64,000 nt of DNA from Halosolutus gelatinilyticus (GCF_023028105.1 NZ_CP095491.1:1116001-1180000); one strand, 5' to 3'. Shown: positions 1-8,447, counted from the stretch's first letter. The notes: generated from the sequence alone by a model not told the origin. Translations and numbers: made by a program.

Positions 1-1
1 C

Positions 2-283
2 ACGGTCGAACAGCTGCCGTTCGCGGACGGGACCTTCGAGGCGGCGTTCTCGATCAACTCGATACACGCCTGGCCCGATCCCGCGGACGGCCTCCGCGAG
101 ATACGCCGCACGTTACGGCCCGGCGGCACGATCGCGATCGCGGTCACGCAGCATTCGACGTGGCCGGCGAACGATCCCGAAGCGCTGCTCCGCGAGGCCG
201 GGTTTACGGCCGTCGAGCGGCGGGAGTGGGACGACGCGACGTGCGTTTTCGGTCGCGTTCCGAACGACGGGAGCGACGAGTAG
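2..283 (+). CDS. SAM-dependent methyltransferase, C-terminal part (5' end outside window)
   Basis: Open frame entering from the left edge, ending in TAG. The visible 93 residues contain LPFADGTFEAAFSINSIHAW, typical of the region after the Asp-binding loop of class I methyltransferases, and then LRPGG, the conserved turn after strand 5. The protein would transfer a methyl group from SAM to an unknown small molecule. It ends in a short acidic tail (NDGSDE). The N-terminal SAM-binding glycine loop lies outside the window, so the substrate cannot be judged. Confidence 0.8.
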   Translation, partial: TVEQLPFADGTFEAAFSINSIHAWPDPADGLREIRRTLRPGGTIAIAVTQHSTWPANDPEALLREAGFTAVERREWDDATCVFGRVPNDGSDE

Positions 284-376
284 CCGGAGCGATCCCGCCG
301 CGCCTCGCCGATTCCTCGGTATTCGATCGCCGGCGACGTCGGTCGAACGGGTTTCGTCGCCGGTTGTCCGCGGCCG

Positions 377-1123
377 TCAGAAGGTGTCCGCGAACTTGTC
401 CCGCCGGTAGAGGTCGAGTTCGCTCACGCCCGAGCCCTCGCGCGAGGCGGCGAAGACGATCGCGTCGGCGATCTCCTCGGGGTCGGTGGCCTCGTCCGCG
501 TCGAAGGCCTCCTCGAACGGCGTCCCGTCGGCCGTCTCGAACTCCGTCCGGACCTCGGAGGGGTTGACGACGGTGACGCCGACGCCGTCGTCGCCCACCT
601 GGGCTGCAACGCTCTTGGCGAAGCCCCGGACCCACCACTTCGAGGCGGCGTAGACAGGGTTGTACGATCGCGGGTAGTGGCCCGCGAAGCTGCCGACGAA
701 GAGCAGGTGGCCCGATCGATCGCGGACGTGGGGGATCGCCGCCCGGGTCGCGTAAAAGACGCCGTCGACGTTCGTCCCCTGCATCGTCTCGTACTCCTCG
801 GTCGTCATCTCCTCGACGTCGCTGCCCCGCGAGAGGCCCGCGTTGTTCACCAACACGTCGATCCCGCCGAAGGTCTCGACCGCCTCGGCGATCAGGTCGT
901 CGATCGCATCCTCGTCGCGTACGTCGGTCGGCGCGACCAGCGTCTCGACGCCGTGGTTCGCCTCGAGATCGTCGGCGAGTTCGGTCAGTCGATCCTCGCT
1001 TCGAGACGCGAGGACGACGGTCGCGCCGTCGGCCGCGAGCGCCCGGCAGGTCGCCGCGCCGATGCCGGAACTCGCGCCGGTGACGATCGCCACCTGCCCC
1101 TCGAGTCGCGCTTCTGGTGCCAT
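377..1123 (-). CDS. Short-chain dehydrogenase/reductase (SDR family)
   Basis: A 248-residue classical SDR. It has the Rossmann motif TGASSGIG near residue 15, the NNAG motif around residue 92, and the catalytic Tyr-Lys pair in YAASK near residue 157, with the upstream Ser in VGSFAG. It should be a soluble NAD(P)H-dependent oxidoreductase acting on an alcohol or ketone; the substrate is unknown. Basic residues after the first strand (ASRSEDR) suggest NADPH, which is inference. It lies downstream of the carboxypeptidase on the same strand, about 100 bases away. Confidence 0.9.
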   Translation of the reverse strand: MAPEARLEGQVAIVTGASSGIGAATCRALAADGATVVLASRSEDRLTELADDLEANHGVETLVAPTDVRDEDAIDDLIAEAVETFGGIDVLVNNAGLSRGSDVEEMTTEEYETMQGTNVDGVFYATRAAIPHVRDRSGHLLFVGSFAGHYPRSYNPVYAASKWWVRGFAKSVAAQVGDDGVGVTVVNPSEVRTEFETADGTPFEEAFDADEATDPEEIADAIVFAASREGSGVSELDLYRRDKFADTF

Positions 1124-1222
1124 GTGACAGCTGTCGACGACGAGGACGTTGGCTGTTTCGAAGGCGGAGATTCCTCGCGGTCCCTCGAGCGGAGACGGGA
1201 AAAACGGCGGGCCTCGTCGGGA

Positions 1223-2752
1223 TCAGTAGTCGTCGAGGTCGTACAGCGCACCGTACTTCGACTCGACGTACGCGAGGAAGTGGTCCGCGGTGAACTCCTC
1301 GCCGGTGGCCCGCTCGATCAGTTCGGGCGTCGTGTACCGCTTGCCGTGTCGGTGGACGTTCTCGCGGAGCCAGCCGTTCAGGTCGTCGAACTCGCCCTCG
1401 CGGATGCGATCGTCGAGGTCGCCGATGTCGTCCTCCGCGGCGGCGTAGAGTTGGGCCGCGAGCACCGACCCGAGCGAGTACGTCGGGAAGTAGCCGAAGC
1501 TGCCGTGGGACCAGTGGATGTCCTGCAGGCAGCCCTCGGCGTCCGTCTCGGGGCGGACGCCCAGGTACTCTTCGTACTTGTCGTTCCAGACCTCGGGGAC
1601 GTCCTCGACCGCAAGATCGCCCGAGATGAGGTCGCGTTCGATCTCGAAGCGGATCACGATGTGGAGGTGGTAGGTGAGTTCGTCCGCCTCGACGCGGATG
1701 AGGTTGTCGTCGTAGACCTGGTTCGCGGCCTCGTAGGCCTCCTCGGGGTTGACGTCCTCGAGCCCCGGAAAGCGCTCGCGGGCGATCGGCAGGAAGTGCT
1801 CCCAGAACGGGCGCGATCGGCCGACGTGGTTCTCCCAGAGGCGCGACTGCGATTCGTGGACGGAGAGATCGCGGGACTCGCCCAGCGGCGTCCCGTAGCC
1901 GTCGTCCGGGAGGCCGAGGGTGTAGTTCGCGTGACCGAACTCGTGGATCGTCGAGGTGATCGAGCCGAGCAGGTCGTCCTCCTCGAAGCGGGTGGTCACG
2001 CGGGCGTCGAACTGCGTTCCGGAGGAGAACGGGTGCGGCGCGGTGTCGAGGCGGCCGCGAGACCAGTCGTAGCCCAGCGAGTCGAGCACGTCGCGGGCGA
2101 GAGCCTCCTGGTCGTCGTCCTCGAACTCGCCGGCGAAGGCGTCGGTCTCGAGGTCGGCGTCGGACTCGTCGATCGCCTCGATCAGCGGGACGAGTTCGTC
2201 GCGCAGGCGTTCGAGCACGCGCTCGGCGGTCTCCAGGTCGAGGTACGGCTCGTAGCCCGCGAAGAGCACCTCGTACGGGTCGGCGTCGGGGTCGATGTGT
2301 TCGGCGTAGTCGCGCTTGAGTTCGACCAGTTTCTCCAGCGTCGGCGCGAACGTCTCGAAGTCGTCGTTCTCCTTCGCCTCCTTCCACGTGGGGTGGGCGT
2401 TCGCGGTCGTCGCGGAGATCTCCTCGACGAGTTCCCCGGGGACGCTCGTCTCGCGATCGTACTGCCGGCGGACCTCGCGGACGACCGCGGCCTGCTCGTC
2501 GGTGAGATCGCTCCCTTCCAGTTCGTCGAGCAGCGCACCGGTCTCGTCGGCGGTCAGGATCTCGTGGTTGATCGACGAGAGCGTCGACAGCTGCTGTGCG
2601 CGGGCTGGCGTCCCCTCGTCGGGCATCACGACCTCCTGATCCCACTGGAGGATGCCGGCGGCGGTGCCGACGTTCGTGATGCGCCTCACTCGGTCCTCGA
2701 ACTCCTCGTAGGTGTCCCCAGTCCCCTCACTCTGGGCCTGATCGGTTGCCAT
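1223..2752 (-). CDS. M32 family metallocarboxypeptidase (thermostable carboxypeptidase 1 type)
   Basis: A 509-residue cytosolic zinc carboxypeptidase, the usual M32 length of about 500. The zinc site HEFGH lies near residue 267, followed by the family hallmark HESQSRLWEN that supplies the third ligand. The N-terminal ILQWDQEVVMP is the conserved M32 start region. It removes C-terminal residues from peptides. The ATG at 2752 (MATDQAQ) was chosen because the open frame upstream of it is low-complexity Arg/Pro sequence with no M32 similarity. The start faces a 376-bp gap before the next gene. Confidence 0.93.
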   Translation of the reverse strand: MATDQAQSEGTGDTYEEFEDRVRRITNVGTAAGILQWDQEVVMPDEGTPARAQQLSTLSSINHEILTADETGALLDELEGSDLTDEQAAVVREVRRQYDRETSVPGELVEEISATTANAHPTWKEAKENDDFETFAPTLEKLVELKRDYAEHIDPDADPYEVLFAGYEPYLDLETAERVLERLRDELVPLIEAIDESDADLETDAFAGEFEDDDQEALARDVLDSLGYDWSRGRLDTAPHPFSSGTQFDARVTTRFEEDDLLGSITSTIHEFGHANYTLGLPDDGYGTPLGESRDLSVHESQSRLWENHVGRSRPFWEHFLPIARERFPGLEDVNPEEAYEAANQVYDDNLIRVEADELTYHLHIVIRFEIERDLISGDLAVEDVPEVWNDKYEEYLGVRPETDAEGCLQDIHWSHGSFGYFPTYSLGSVLAAQLYAAAEDDIGDLDDRIREGEFDDLNGWLRENVHRHGKRYTTPELIERATGEEFTADHFLAYVESKYGALYDLDDY

Positions 2753-3128
2753 GGGCGTGTGGTGTACGAGGAACGGTATCAACCTCGTGGTTTTCGGAGC
2801 GATCGCGGAAGGACTGACGATCGGATCGAATGCAGTCCGTTTCTCGATCGGGGTGGCGGCCGGACGCGAAGTCCCGTGACGGCGGGTCGATCGACGGCCG
2901 AGAGAACGCAGCCGGACGCGAGCCTGGAGGACGCACCCTTCCGCGGACCGTCCGCGACGCCCAGGTGAGGGACGGCGCTGCGATAGCCCCTCGAAGAATG
3001 GGATTTCCGGACGCTCGGCGAACGCGCCGACGAGGCCGAGCGGGTCGTCCGTCGGCATCACCCGGTGATCGTCGTTCACCGGATGACTATATCGTGCTAC
3101 ATGGTGGCATACATCACGGAGTTCACCA
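2753..3128. other. Intergenic region between divergent M32 peptidase and DUF1326 genes
   Basis: This 376-base stretch separates two divergent starts. Open frames run through it on both strands, but they are Arg/Pro/Gly-rich and look like by-products of GC-rich DNA. The only signal seen is an AT-rich CTATATC near 3087-3093, a plausible TATA element for the rightward gene. Confidence 0.5.
3087..3093 (+). promoter_or_regulatory. Putative TATA box for the DUF1326 gene
   Basis: CTATATC stands out in GC-rich surroundings about 36-42 bases before the ATG at 3129. The spacing allows a short leader of about 10 bases. No upstream BRE could be confidently placed. Confidence 0.35.
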
Positions 3129-3740
3129 ATGAAACGAGACTGGTCCATCACGGGCGATTACGTCGAAGCGTGCAACTGTGACGCGGTTTGCCAGTGCCTC
3201 TGGTTCGAACCGCCCGACGACGACCGCTGTGCGGTGTCGATCGTGTGGCGCATCGCGGACGGCCGGTACGGGGACGTCGGTCTGAGTGGCCTCCACGCGG
3301 CGCTGCTCATCCGCAGCGAGGACGGCGTCATGCTGGACCCGGACACCGGGTGGCACGTGGTCCTTCTCGTCGACGAGGCGGCGGACGACGAGCAGCGGGC
3401 CGCGATCGAAGACATCTACCTGGGTCGGGCCGGCGGCGTCTTCGCGGTCGCCGCCGAGACCCACGTCGAACGCGCCGAAGTCGCGACCGCCCCGTTCTCG
3501 TTCACCCGGGACGGCGCGGATTTCGCGGTCGAAATCGGCGACGTCGTCACCATGGACGTGGTCGGGAAACGCGGCTTCAACGAGGAGCTCGGCACGGTCG
3601 CGCCGCATCCGTTCACGAAGAGCCGAGAGATGACGACCGGCAAGTCCACCACCGCCACCGTCTCCTACGACGACGAGTTCGCGTGGGACGTCTCGGAGAA
3701 CAACGCGTTCCTCTGTGACTTCGAACTGGCGAACGCCTGA
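3129..3740 (+). CDS. DUF1326 domain protein
   Basis: A 203-residue protein of the DUF1326 family, recognised from the opening SGDY/TGDYVEACNC and a dense Cys cluster (CNCDAVCQC) with SIVWRI further on. Its function is unproven; the clustered Cys may bind a metal. The gene after it encodes a DUF2182 membrane protein, and DUF1326/DUF2182 genes commonly occur together, so the pair likely act as a soluble Cys-rich partner and a membrane component. The next start (3769) is 28 bases downstream of the TGA. Confidence 0.9.
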   Translation: MKRDWSITGDYVEACNCDAVCQCLWFEPPDDDRCAVSIVWRIADGRYGDVGLSGLHAALLIRSEDGVMLDPDTGWHVVLLVDEAADDEQRAAIEDIYLGRAGGVFAVAAETHVERAEVATAPFSFTRDGADFAVEIGDVVTMDVVGKRGFNEELGTVAPHPFTKSREMTTGKSTTATVSYDDEFAWDVSENNAFLCDFELANA

Positions 3741-3768
3741 CGCCAGCGGGCACTCCGATCGATCGGCC

Positions 3769-4560
3769 ATGGTCACGCGCGACTCGTTCCGGGAGCGACT
3801 CGATCGCCGCCGCCTCCCAGCCGTCGCGCTCGTCGCGTACGTACTCGCGCTGCTCGCGTGGGTGGCGATCGTCGGCCGCTGGCTCCCGATGCCGGACGGA
3901 CCGACGGGTATGCGGATGTCCGACCCCGGCGTTCCGGAGGCGATGGCGCTCTCGAACGGGGCGACCGGCGTCGGGCTCTACCTGCTCGTGTGGGGCGCGA
4001 TGATGGTCGCGATGATGTACCCGTCGTCGGTGCCGTTCTTCCGGCTGTACTACCGGACGCTCGACGGGACGTCGACCGCGGGCAAGGCCGCGCGGATTGG
4101 GGCGGTGATGGGGACGTACGCGATCGTGTGGACGCTCACGGGTCTCGTGCCGCTCCTGGTCAATTCGGTGGTGTCGATCGCGACCCTCGCGCACGCCCAC
4201 GGCGACCTTCTCTGGGGCGGAACCCTACTGCTCCTGTCGGGCTACCAGCTGTCGCCGTACAAGTACCGCTGTCTCCGGTACTGCCGGTCGCCGATCGGGT
4301 TCCTGCTGGGACACCACCGACCGGGGGTCCGCGGGGCCGTCGAGATGACCTGGGCGTACAGCGTCTTCTGCGTCGGGTGCTGCTGGGCGCTGTTCGCGTT
4401 CATGGTGGTCGTGGGGTCGATGAACGTCGTCTGGATGGCGCTCATCGCGGCGGTCCTGTCGCTCGAACGGACCGTCGGCTGGGGCGAACGGCTGGCGCGA
4501 GCGATCGGCCTCGTCGCCGGACTCGGCGGGAGTGTTCTCGTTGCGATCGCGCTGGTGTAA
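3769..4560 (+). CDS. DUF2182 domain integral membrane protein
   Basis: A protein of 263 residues with about five or six hydrophobic segments. The Met-rich helix WGAMMVAMMYPSSVPF is the family signature and resembles a soft-metal path, as does CVGCCWALF further on. It is located in the cell membrane and probably works with the DUF1326 protein just upstream. Start: an ATG at 3715 is in frame but would overlap the upstream gene and adds a polar tail, so the ATG at 3769 (MVTRDSF) is preferred. The metal role is inferred from residue content only. Confidence 0.88.
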   Translation: MVTRDSFRERLDRRRLPAVALVAYVLALLAWVAIVGRWLPMPDGPTGMRMSDPGVPEAMALSNGATGVGLYLLVWGAMMVAMMYPSSVPFFRLYYRTLDGTSTAGKAARIGAVMGTYAIVWTLTGLVPLLVNSVVSIATLAHAHGDLLWGGTLLLLSGYQLSPYKYRCLRYCRSPIGFLLGHHRPGVRGAVEMTWAYSVFCVGCCWALFAFMVVVGSMNVVWMALIAAVLSLERTVGWGERLARAIGLVAGLGGSVLVAIALV

Positions 4561-4699
4561 TATAGTGACACGGCCGCTTCATCCGGCGGTGCGATCGGCG
4601 CGATCGAGGGATACTGGACAGCAGCGCATCCCACGTGGAACGGCGACCATCCACGACCGTTCACAGCGCGCAGTACCACTCCGGCCAGAGATCGACGAT

Positions 4700-5329
4700 C
4701 TAGTCGCCGCGGGTAGTATTGGTACTGTCGGTGGTCACGTTGCCGCCGTTTCCGCCGGTGGCAGCCGCGTCTCGCTGATCTGTCCACCAGGTATCCGCCT
4801 CGAGAAGCTGATTTTCGATTTCCTCTTCGACGGGGCCGAACTCGACCGTGACCAACTTCGGATCGCCCTCGAACAGCGTCCACTCCGGGCTCATCTCGTA
4901 TACCTGGGGCCGGTTCCGGTCGTCATCGTCCACGACGAATCCGAGGTCGTCGTCGTACCGCCCGAGTTCGGCGTCGCTAGCGACGAACAACTGGACGTGT
5001 TCGCCGGTGTTAAACCACCGAATCGTGCGCGTGTTGTAGTCCGTGAACCAGCTACCGTCGATTCCGCCGTAATTGGGGTTCCAGTCGATGACTCCCGAGA
5101 CGAACGAGAACCGCGCCTCCGGTCGGAAGTCGTTCTGGAAGATCGATGCTTTCCGCGTTCCTGCGCCGAGATCTTCGCCGATGTCATCATCGTCATCGTC
5201 GTCCTGTGCGCTCGCGACGCCGGACGCGGCGCTCACGCCGACGGTCGCGATGGCGCTCTTCTCGAGGAACGATCGGCGTGATTCGGTGCTCGCGAGTCTA
5301 TCAATCAGGCGTTCGTTATTATCAGTCAT
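4700..5329 (-). CDS. Tat-exported protein of unknown function
   Basis: A 209-residue protein with a twin-arginine leader: ESRRSFLEKSAIATVGVSAA, then a likely cleavage after ASA-Q near residue 42 and a run of Asp (QDDDDDDD). The mature part is rich in Trp, Asn and Asp (WFTDYNTRTIRWFNTGEH) and ends in a Thr/Asn tail. Folding before export fits haloarchaeal use of Tat. Start ATG 5329 (MTDNNERL) was chosen because the preceding 26 codons do not look like a leader. No catalytic motif was recognised. Confidence 0.8.
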   Translation of the reverse strand: MTDNNERLIDRLASTESRRSFLEKSAIATVGVSAASGVASAQDDDDDDDIGEDLGAGTRKASIFQNDFRPEARFSFVSGVIDWNPNYGGIDGSWFTDYNTRTIRWFNTGEHVQLFVASDAELGRYDDDLGFVVDDDDRNRPQVYEMSPEWTLFEGDPKLVTVEFGPVEEEIENQLLEADTWWTDQRDAAATGGNGGNVTTDSTNTTRGD

Positions 5330-6025
5330 CGTCTTTTCGCCCCGCGGGTGTCTCAAACCGGACCGGAAGCCGAGAAAAGGAGGGTGTTCGTTCACGGCCG
5401 TAATCACCCACTGGCACCGCTATTTTCGATCGCGTCACCGTAGTTCCGGCGGGGAACGCCACTGTCGCTCGCAGGTAACGGTCGGTTCTCATCCACGTAA
5501 CCGACACGGTGAAGAACGTTCGTGTTACGTTCTATTTCGCCTTCAGCACGCTGTGCTCGCCAGCGATCGGTACACTTGACCGTCATCCGTATTCCCTTGC
5601 CCGTTTCCGATCGGTTCGCGGGCCGTCGATCAGCTCCCAACTGGGCCGTTTCTCGACGGGATCGGTGCGATCACCGATCGCTGAACCGGCTCGAACAGTG
5701 ACACCCCGCTCTTCACGCAACCTCGAGCAGCCACCACAGTCATCGACCGGACTCGACGCGCATCCGCTTGTTCCGCTCAATTTGCAGTAGTTATAAGTCA
5801 CGGTACGACAACAACTAGAACGGAAGCCACAACCCGACAACGAGACTGGGCATGAGTGAAATGCCCCGGGTGGAACCAGCACCCGAGACGTGGCTTCCCA
5901 ACCCGCGAAGGGATTGGTTGCCATGATTCGGTTCATTCTACCGGGATATAAACGTCCCGCACGATCGACGTATCGCCACACACGAGTACGATCGCCACCG
6001 CTCGTCTACGCCGCCGGAGGTGACG
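5330..6025. other. 696-bp gene-poor stretch with a branched inverted-repeat element
   Basis: No convincing protein gene was found here. Open frames on both strands lack start context and recognisable domains. The notable content is the nested inverted-repeat structure at 5822-5920. Base composition is somewhat more AT-rich than in the neighbouring genes. Confidence 0.55.
5822..5920 (+). ncRNA. Branched inverted-repeat element, possible IS200/IS605-type omegaRNA-like remnant
   Basis: An outer 9-bp stem GGAAGCCAC (5822-5830) / GTGGCTTCC (5890-5898) encloses two hairpins: GGGCAT/ATGCCC (5848-5853, 5861-5866) and CGGGTG/CACCCG (5867-5872, 5880-5885) with loop GAACCAG. A further CAACC/GGTTG hairpin follows (5899-5903, 5916-5920). 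The CGGGTGGAACCAGCACCCG portion resembles, from memory, the 3' end of haloarchaeal IS1341-type tnpB elements. No tnpB coding remnant was found next to it, so the origin is uncertain. Confidence 0.45.
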
Positions 6026-6196
6026 ATGAGCGATGGCGCTGAGCGACCCGCCGACGAATCGACCCCGTATCCGCCCTGTTCGGAGTGCGGCGGGACGGTA
6101 GTGGCGGCCACGGTCCTCGGACCGATGGCCGCGATCGCCAGCCCCTGCGGTTGCGTCGTCTCACCCGAGATGTTCGACGGCGCCGGCCACGAGTAA
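6026..6196 (+). CDS. Small Cys-rich (zinc-finger-like) protein
   Basis: A 56-residue protein starting at ATG 6026 directly after a strong Shine-Dalgarno GGAGGTGA (6017-6024). It has two Cys pairs, CSECGG and CGC, spaced about 20 residues apart, suggesting one zinc site. The stretch between them (VVAATVLGPMAAIA) is unusually hydrophobic for a zinc finger. Function unknown. A decayed copy of its C-terminal half lies at 8639-8735. The short length, good ribosome site and coherent composition support a real gene. Confidence 0.65.
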   Translation: MSDGAERPADESTPYPPCSECGGTVVAATVLGPMAAIASPCGCVVSPEMFDGAGHE

Positions 6197-6301
6197 GTCG
6201 CCGATCGCGGGGAAGACCCGTCGGCGATCGCGCGGCCGTCGTCCGACCCGCGATCCGCGGGTGGCTCCCGATGACCGCGTGAGAACCCGCGGTCGAACGG
6301 G

Positions 6302-6724
6302 TTAGTCTTCGACCGCGAACTCCGGATTCCAGACGACTTCCCACAGGTGGTCGTCCGGATCGAGGAAGTGACCCGAATAGCCACCCCAGTCCCGATCGCG
6401 GGCCGCGTCGGTGATCTCCGCGCCCGCTTCCTCCGCCGTCCGCAGTACGGCGTCGACCGCGTCTTTCGATGCAACGTTGTGGCCGAGGGTGAACTCCGCG
6501 GGACTCGCCGCGGTTTCGTCGACGTTCGCGTCGTCCGCGATTTGCTGTTTCGGGTAGAGGGCGAGCTGCAAGCCCCCGTCTAACGGGAAGAAGGCGACCG
6601 CGCCGCCCTCGAATTCGGTGCCGACGATGCCGTCCGTCGGCCACCCTAAGCCGTCGCGGTAAAATTCGAGCGATCGTTCGAGGTCGCCGACTCCGAGGGT
6701 AATGACGGTGATGCGTGGTTCCAT
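6302..6724 (-). CDS. VOC (glyoxalase/bleomycin-resistance fold) protein
   Basis: A 140-residue single-domain vicinal-oxygen-chelate protein. Evidence: the N-terminal ITLGVGDLERSLEFYRDGLGW, split here as ITLGVGDLERSLEFY plus RDGLGW, and the C-terminal GHFLDPDDHLWEVVWNP, where the Glu is a usual metal ligand. Such proteins form dimers of beta-alpha-beta-beta-beta modules. The substrate is unknown. Start ATG 6724 (MEPRITV) fits the family; the open frame upstream has no match to the fold. Confidence 0.88.
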   Translation of the reverse strand: MEPRITVITLGVGDLERSLEFYRDGLGWPTDGIVGTEFEGGAVAFFPLDGGLQLALYPKQQIADDANVDETAASPAEFTLGHNVASKDAVDAVLRTAEEAGAEITDAARDRDWGGYSGHFLDPDDHLWEVVWNPEFAVED

Positions 6725-6884
6725 AATCTGAGTGGCCGAGTCAAACTGACGATTTCTCGTGCCTACAGCATCGATCGACCCGTGACGAGATAAACCGATC
6801 CCAGCGCCGTGAACGGTGCGTGTGGCCGAACGCGAACCGCCGGTCGCTCCGAGGGACCGATCGCTTCGCACGTCTATCCCCGTC

Positions 6885-7034
6885 TTATCCGTCGGTGACC
6901 GATCCGGCGAGCCAACCGGCCAGCCCCAGCAGCATTAGTCCCGAGAGACCGGTCACGATGACGGGTCGGTGGTCGGTGTGCGTCGTCCCGTAAAACACGA
7001 CTGCGTTCGCTACCCAGAGGAGAGTTGCTCTCAG
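6885..7034 (-). pseudogene. Possible small two-helix membrane protein or remnant
   Basis: Leftward frame reading ATLLWVANAVVFYG ... GLSGLMLLGLAGWLAGSVTDG, two hydrophobic helices and a polar end. No ATG, GTG or TTG lies at a sensible place; the only upstream ATG (7103) would put 70 bases inside the neighbouring gene. It may be a start-less remnant, or may use CTG at 7034 coupled to the stop of the upstream gene (TGA overlaps CTGA). The hydrophobic pattern is better than chance frames nearby. Confidence 0.3.
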
Positions 7035-7405
7035 ACTCGTTTGAGAGCCTCGTCGACGTCCAGCGGGACGTCCTCGCCGCTCACATCGAACCGCCTGAAC
7101 CAACTGTCCTCCATCTCCCGCTTAAGCGCCGTTTTGATCCCCGCGTGCGGATCGCTCTCCACGAATCGTTGGAGCACTTCATCGCTGTCCCACACGGCAA
7201 CCGCCCAGAACTTCCGCTGGGCTACTTTGGCGCGCAGGGCGTAACCGACCAGCCCGGCCGACTCGGCGAGTTGCGCTTCTATCTCCCGGGTGTGCCAGAG
7301 CACTCTCGGTACGGTCCGGTACCCCGACGGGTGAAGATGCCCGACGACACCCTGGAGTTCAGATTCCGGGTCGGGCTCGTCGACGGATTGCCAGGCAAAC
7401 ACCAC
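7031..7405 (-). CDS. Small dimeric alpha/beta-barrel (antibiotic biosynthesis monooxygenase-like) protein
   Basis: About 124 residues. The sequence VGYALRAKVAQRKFWAVAVW followed by DSDEVLQRFVESDPHAG resembles the dimeric alpha/beta-barrel of monooxygenase-like and stress proteins. No metal or flavin motif is seen. Three in-frame GTG codons could start it (7420, 7405, 7402). 7405 is preferred because the 20-bp palindrome at 7406-7425 then lies just upstream of the gene rather than inside it. TTATCG at 7434-7439 is a candidate TATA-like element. Confidence 0.62.
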   Translation of the reverse strand: MVFAWQSVDEPDPESELQGVVGHLHPSGYRTVPRVLWHTREIEAQLAESAGLVGYALRAKVAQRKFWAVAVWDSDEVLQRFVESDPHAGIKTALKREMEDSWFRRFDVSGEDVPLDVDEALKRV

Positions 7406-7425
7406 GTTGTGTGTTAACACACAAC
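7406..7425. promoter_or_regulatory. Perfect 20-bp palindrome, likely operator
   Basis: GTTGTGTGTTAACACACAAC is perfectly self-complementary and sits across the candidate GTG starts of the leftward gene. Its position between a TATA-like hexamer and the start suits a repressor site blocking transcription. The binding protein is unknown. Confidence 0.55.
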
Positions 7426-7790
7426 TGCCAGCGCGATAACCGTTCCGTCACGCGACGCGCACAGTAACTCCGAGAAACCGAGTTACGTCAGTGATAACGC
7501 CTGCAATTCGCGGGATCGGTCGCTGAAGTCGCCGCCGCTATCCGCCGCGGCTCTTCTGGCAGCAGTGAGGTGGAATGTGACGATCGTGCTGGAAGAAACG
7601 CGAATACGCGCGGTCTATCAGCCCGCTGAGAACGGGACAGAACGCTCAGTACGGGTCGAGCGGATAGACGGCGCGCGGAGCGCAAACGCGCTGGTCCCGT
7701 ACGGCGGCCGATCCGTCCGGTCCAAGCTCCCCTGGTTCCTCTGTCGTGAGCTCCTGAGATCAGAAGCGCCGCCGATCCGTGCCGAGACCG
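7421..7790. other. Gene-poor interval with a short hairpin
   Basis: About 370 bases without a convincing gene. A GTAACTC/GAGTTAC inverted repeat (7464-7470, 7480-7486) with a 9-nt loop is the only structure seen apart from the palindrome at its left edge. Short open frames in the interval lack ribosome sites and known domains. Confidence 0.45.
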
Positions 7791-8447
7791 TTAGAGATGC
7801 AACGTACAGCAAGGGGAGGTGAACGGCGGAATGCAAATGCAGCCCCATTGACGGCCGTCGGAGAGAACGACCCAACCGCCGCTGGCATCGGACTCCTCGT
7901 CAGTTCCGTGCGCCCAGTAGACGCCGGCGATATCGGCGGCGGCGTCCGCTGTGAACGGGTCGGATGACTCTCCGCGGAAGGTCACCGTCCCGGACACGGC
8001 GTCGCTCTCCATAGTAAGCTTCACAGTGGCGTCGAAGTCGCTTTGCTCGACGCTCGAAAGCGTCGCTGCCCCGTTAGCACCGACCTCGCCGATCGCGATC
8101 GCGAGGTTCTCGCGGTCGTACAGCTGAACGACGATCGCGTCGTCGAGATCCCGGGTATCTCCAGCGCCAACGTCGTCGAGAGAGGCGATGCCGATCGCCT
8201 GGCCGTCGTCGATCGGGCCGACGTACGAGTTCTCCGCACGTTCCGCCTGAAGGGTTCCAAACTCCGTGTCCGCCTCCGACGTTTCGAGGTCGAGTTCCGG
8301 AGCGGGAGCGTCCTGCGATGCGTCCGCGCCCGTACAGCCTGCCAGTCCCAGCGCGCTCGTTCCGACTGCACTGGCTTTCAGTAGTGTTCTGCGCGATACG
8401 CCGTCGAGTCGTGTGAGTTCGTCCATTATCGTGGCCTCATCGGTCAT
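7791..8447 (-). CDS. Tat-type lipoprotein of unknown function
   Basis: A 218-residue predicted lipoprotein. The leader SRRTLLKASAVGTSALGLAG ends at a lipobox Cys (LAGC near residue 38), so it is probably exported by Tat and anchored by a lipid outside the cell. The body is acidic, with a short C-terminal Cys-rich end (WGCICIPPFTSPCCTLHL) that is unusual for this class and might form disulfides. An in-frame ATG 21 bases downstream (MDELTRL) is an alternative start. Function not recognised. Confidence 0.75.
   Translation of the reverse strand: MTDEATIMDELTRLDGVSRRTLLKASAVGTSALGLAGCTGADASQDAPAPELDLETSEADTEFGTLQAERAENSYVGPIDDGQAIGIASLDDVGAGDTRDLDDAIVVQLYDRENLAIAIGEVGANGAATLSSVEQSDFDATVKLTMESDAVSGTVTFRGESSDPFTADAAADIAGVYWAHGTDEESDASGGWVVLSDGRQWGCICIPPFTSPCCTLHL

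Noticed and set aside
204-2645. An 813-codon minus-strand open frame spanning the SDR and M32 genes
   Set aside because: It is a different frame of two well-supported genes and shows the same Arg-rich shadow composition; no domain is visible.
677-2968. A 763-codon plus-strand open frame opposite the M32 gene
   Set aside because: Antisense to a clear peptidase gene; apparent order is codon-position GC bias, not protein-like.
5583-5981. A 132-codon minus-strand frame with many Cys
   Set aside because: It crosses the branched inverted-repeat element; the Cys arise from the repeated stem sequence rather than a protein domain.
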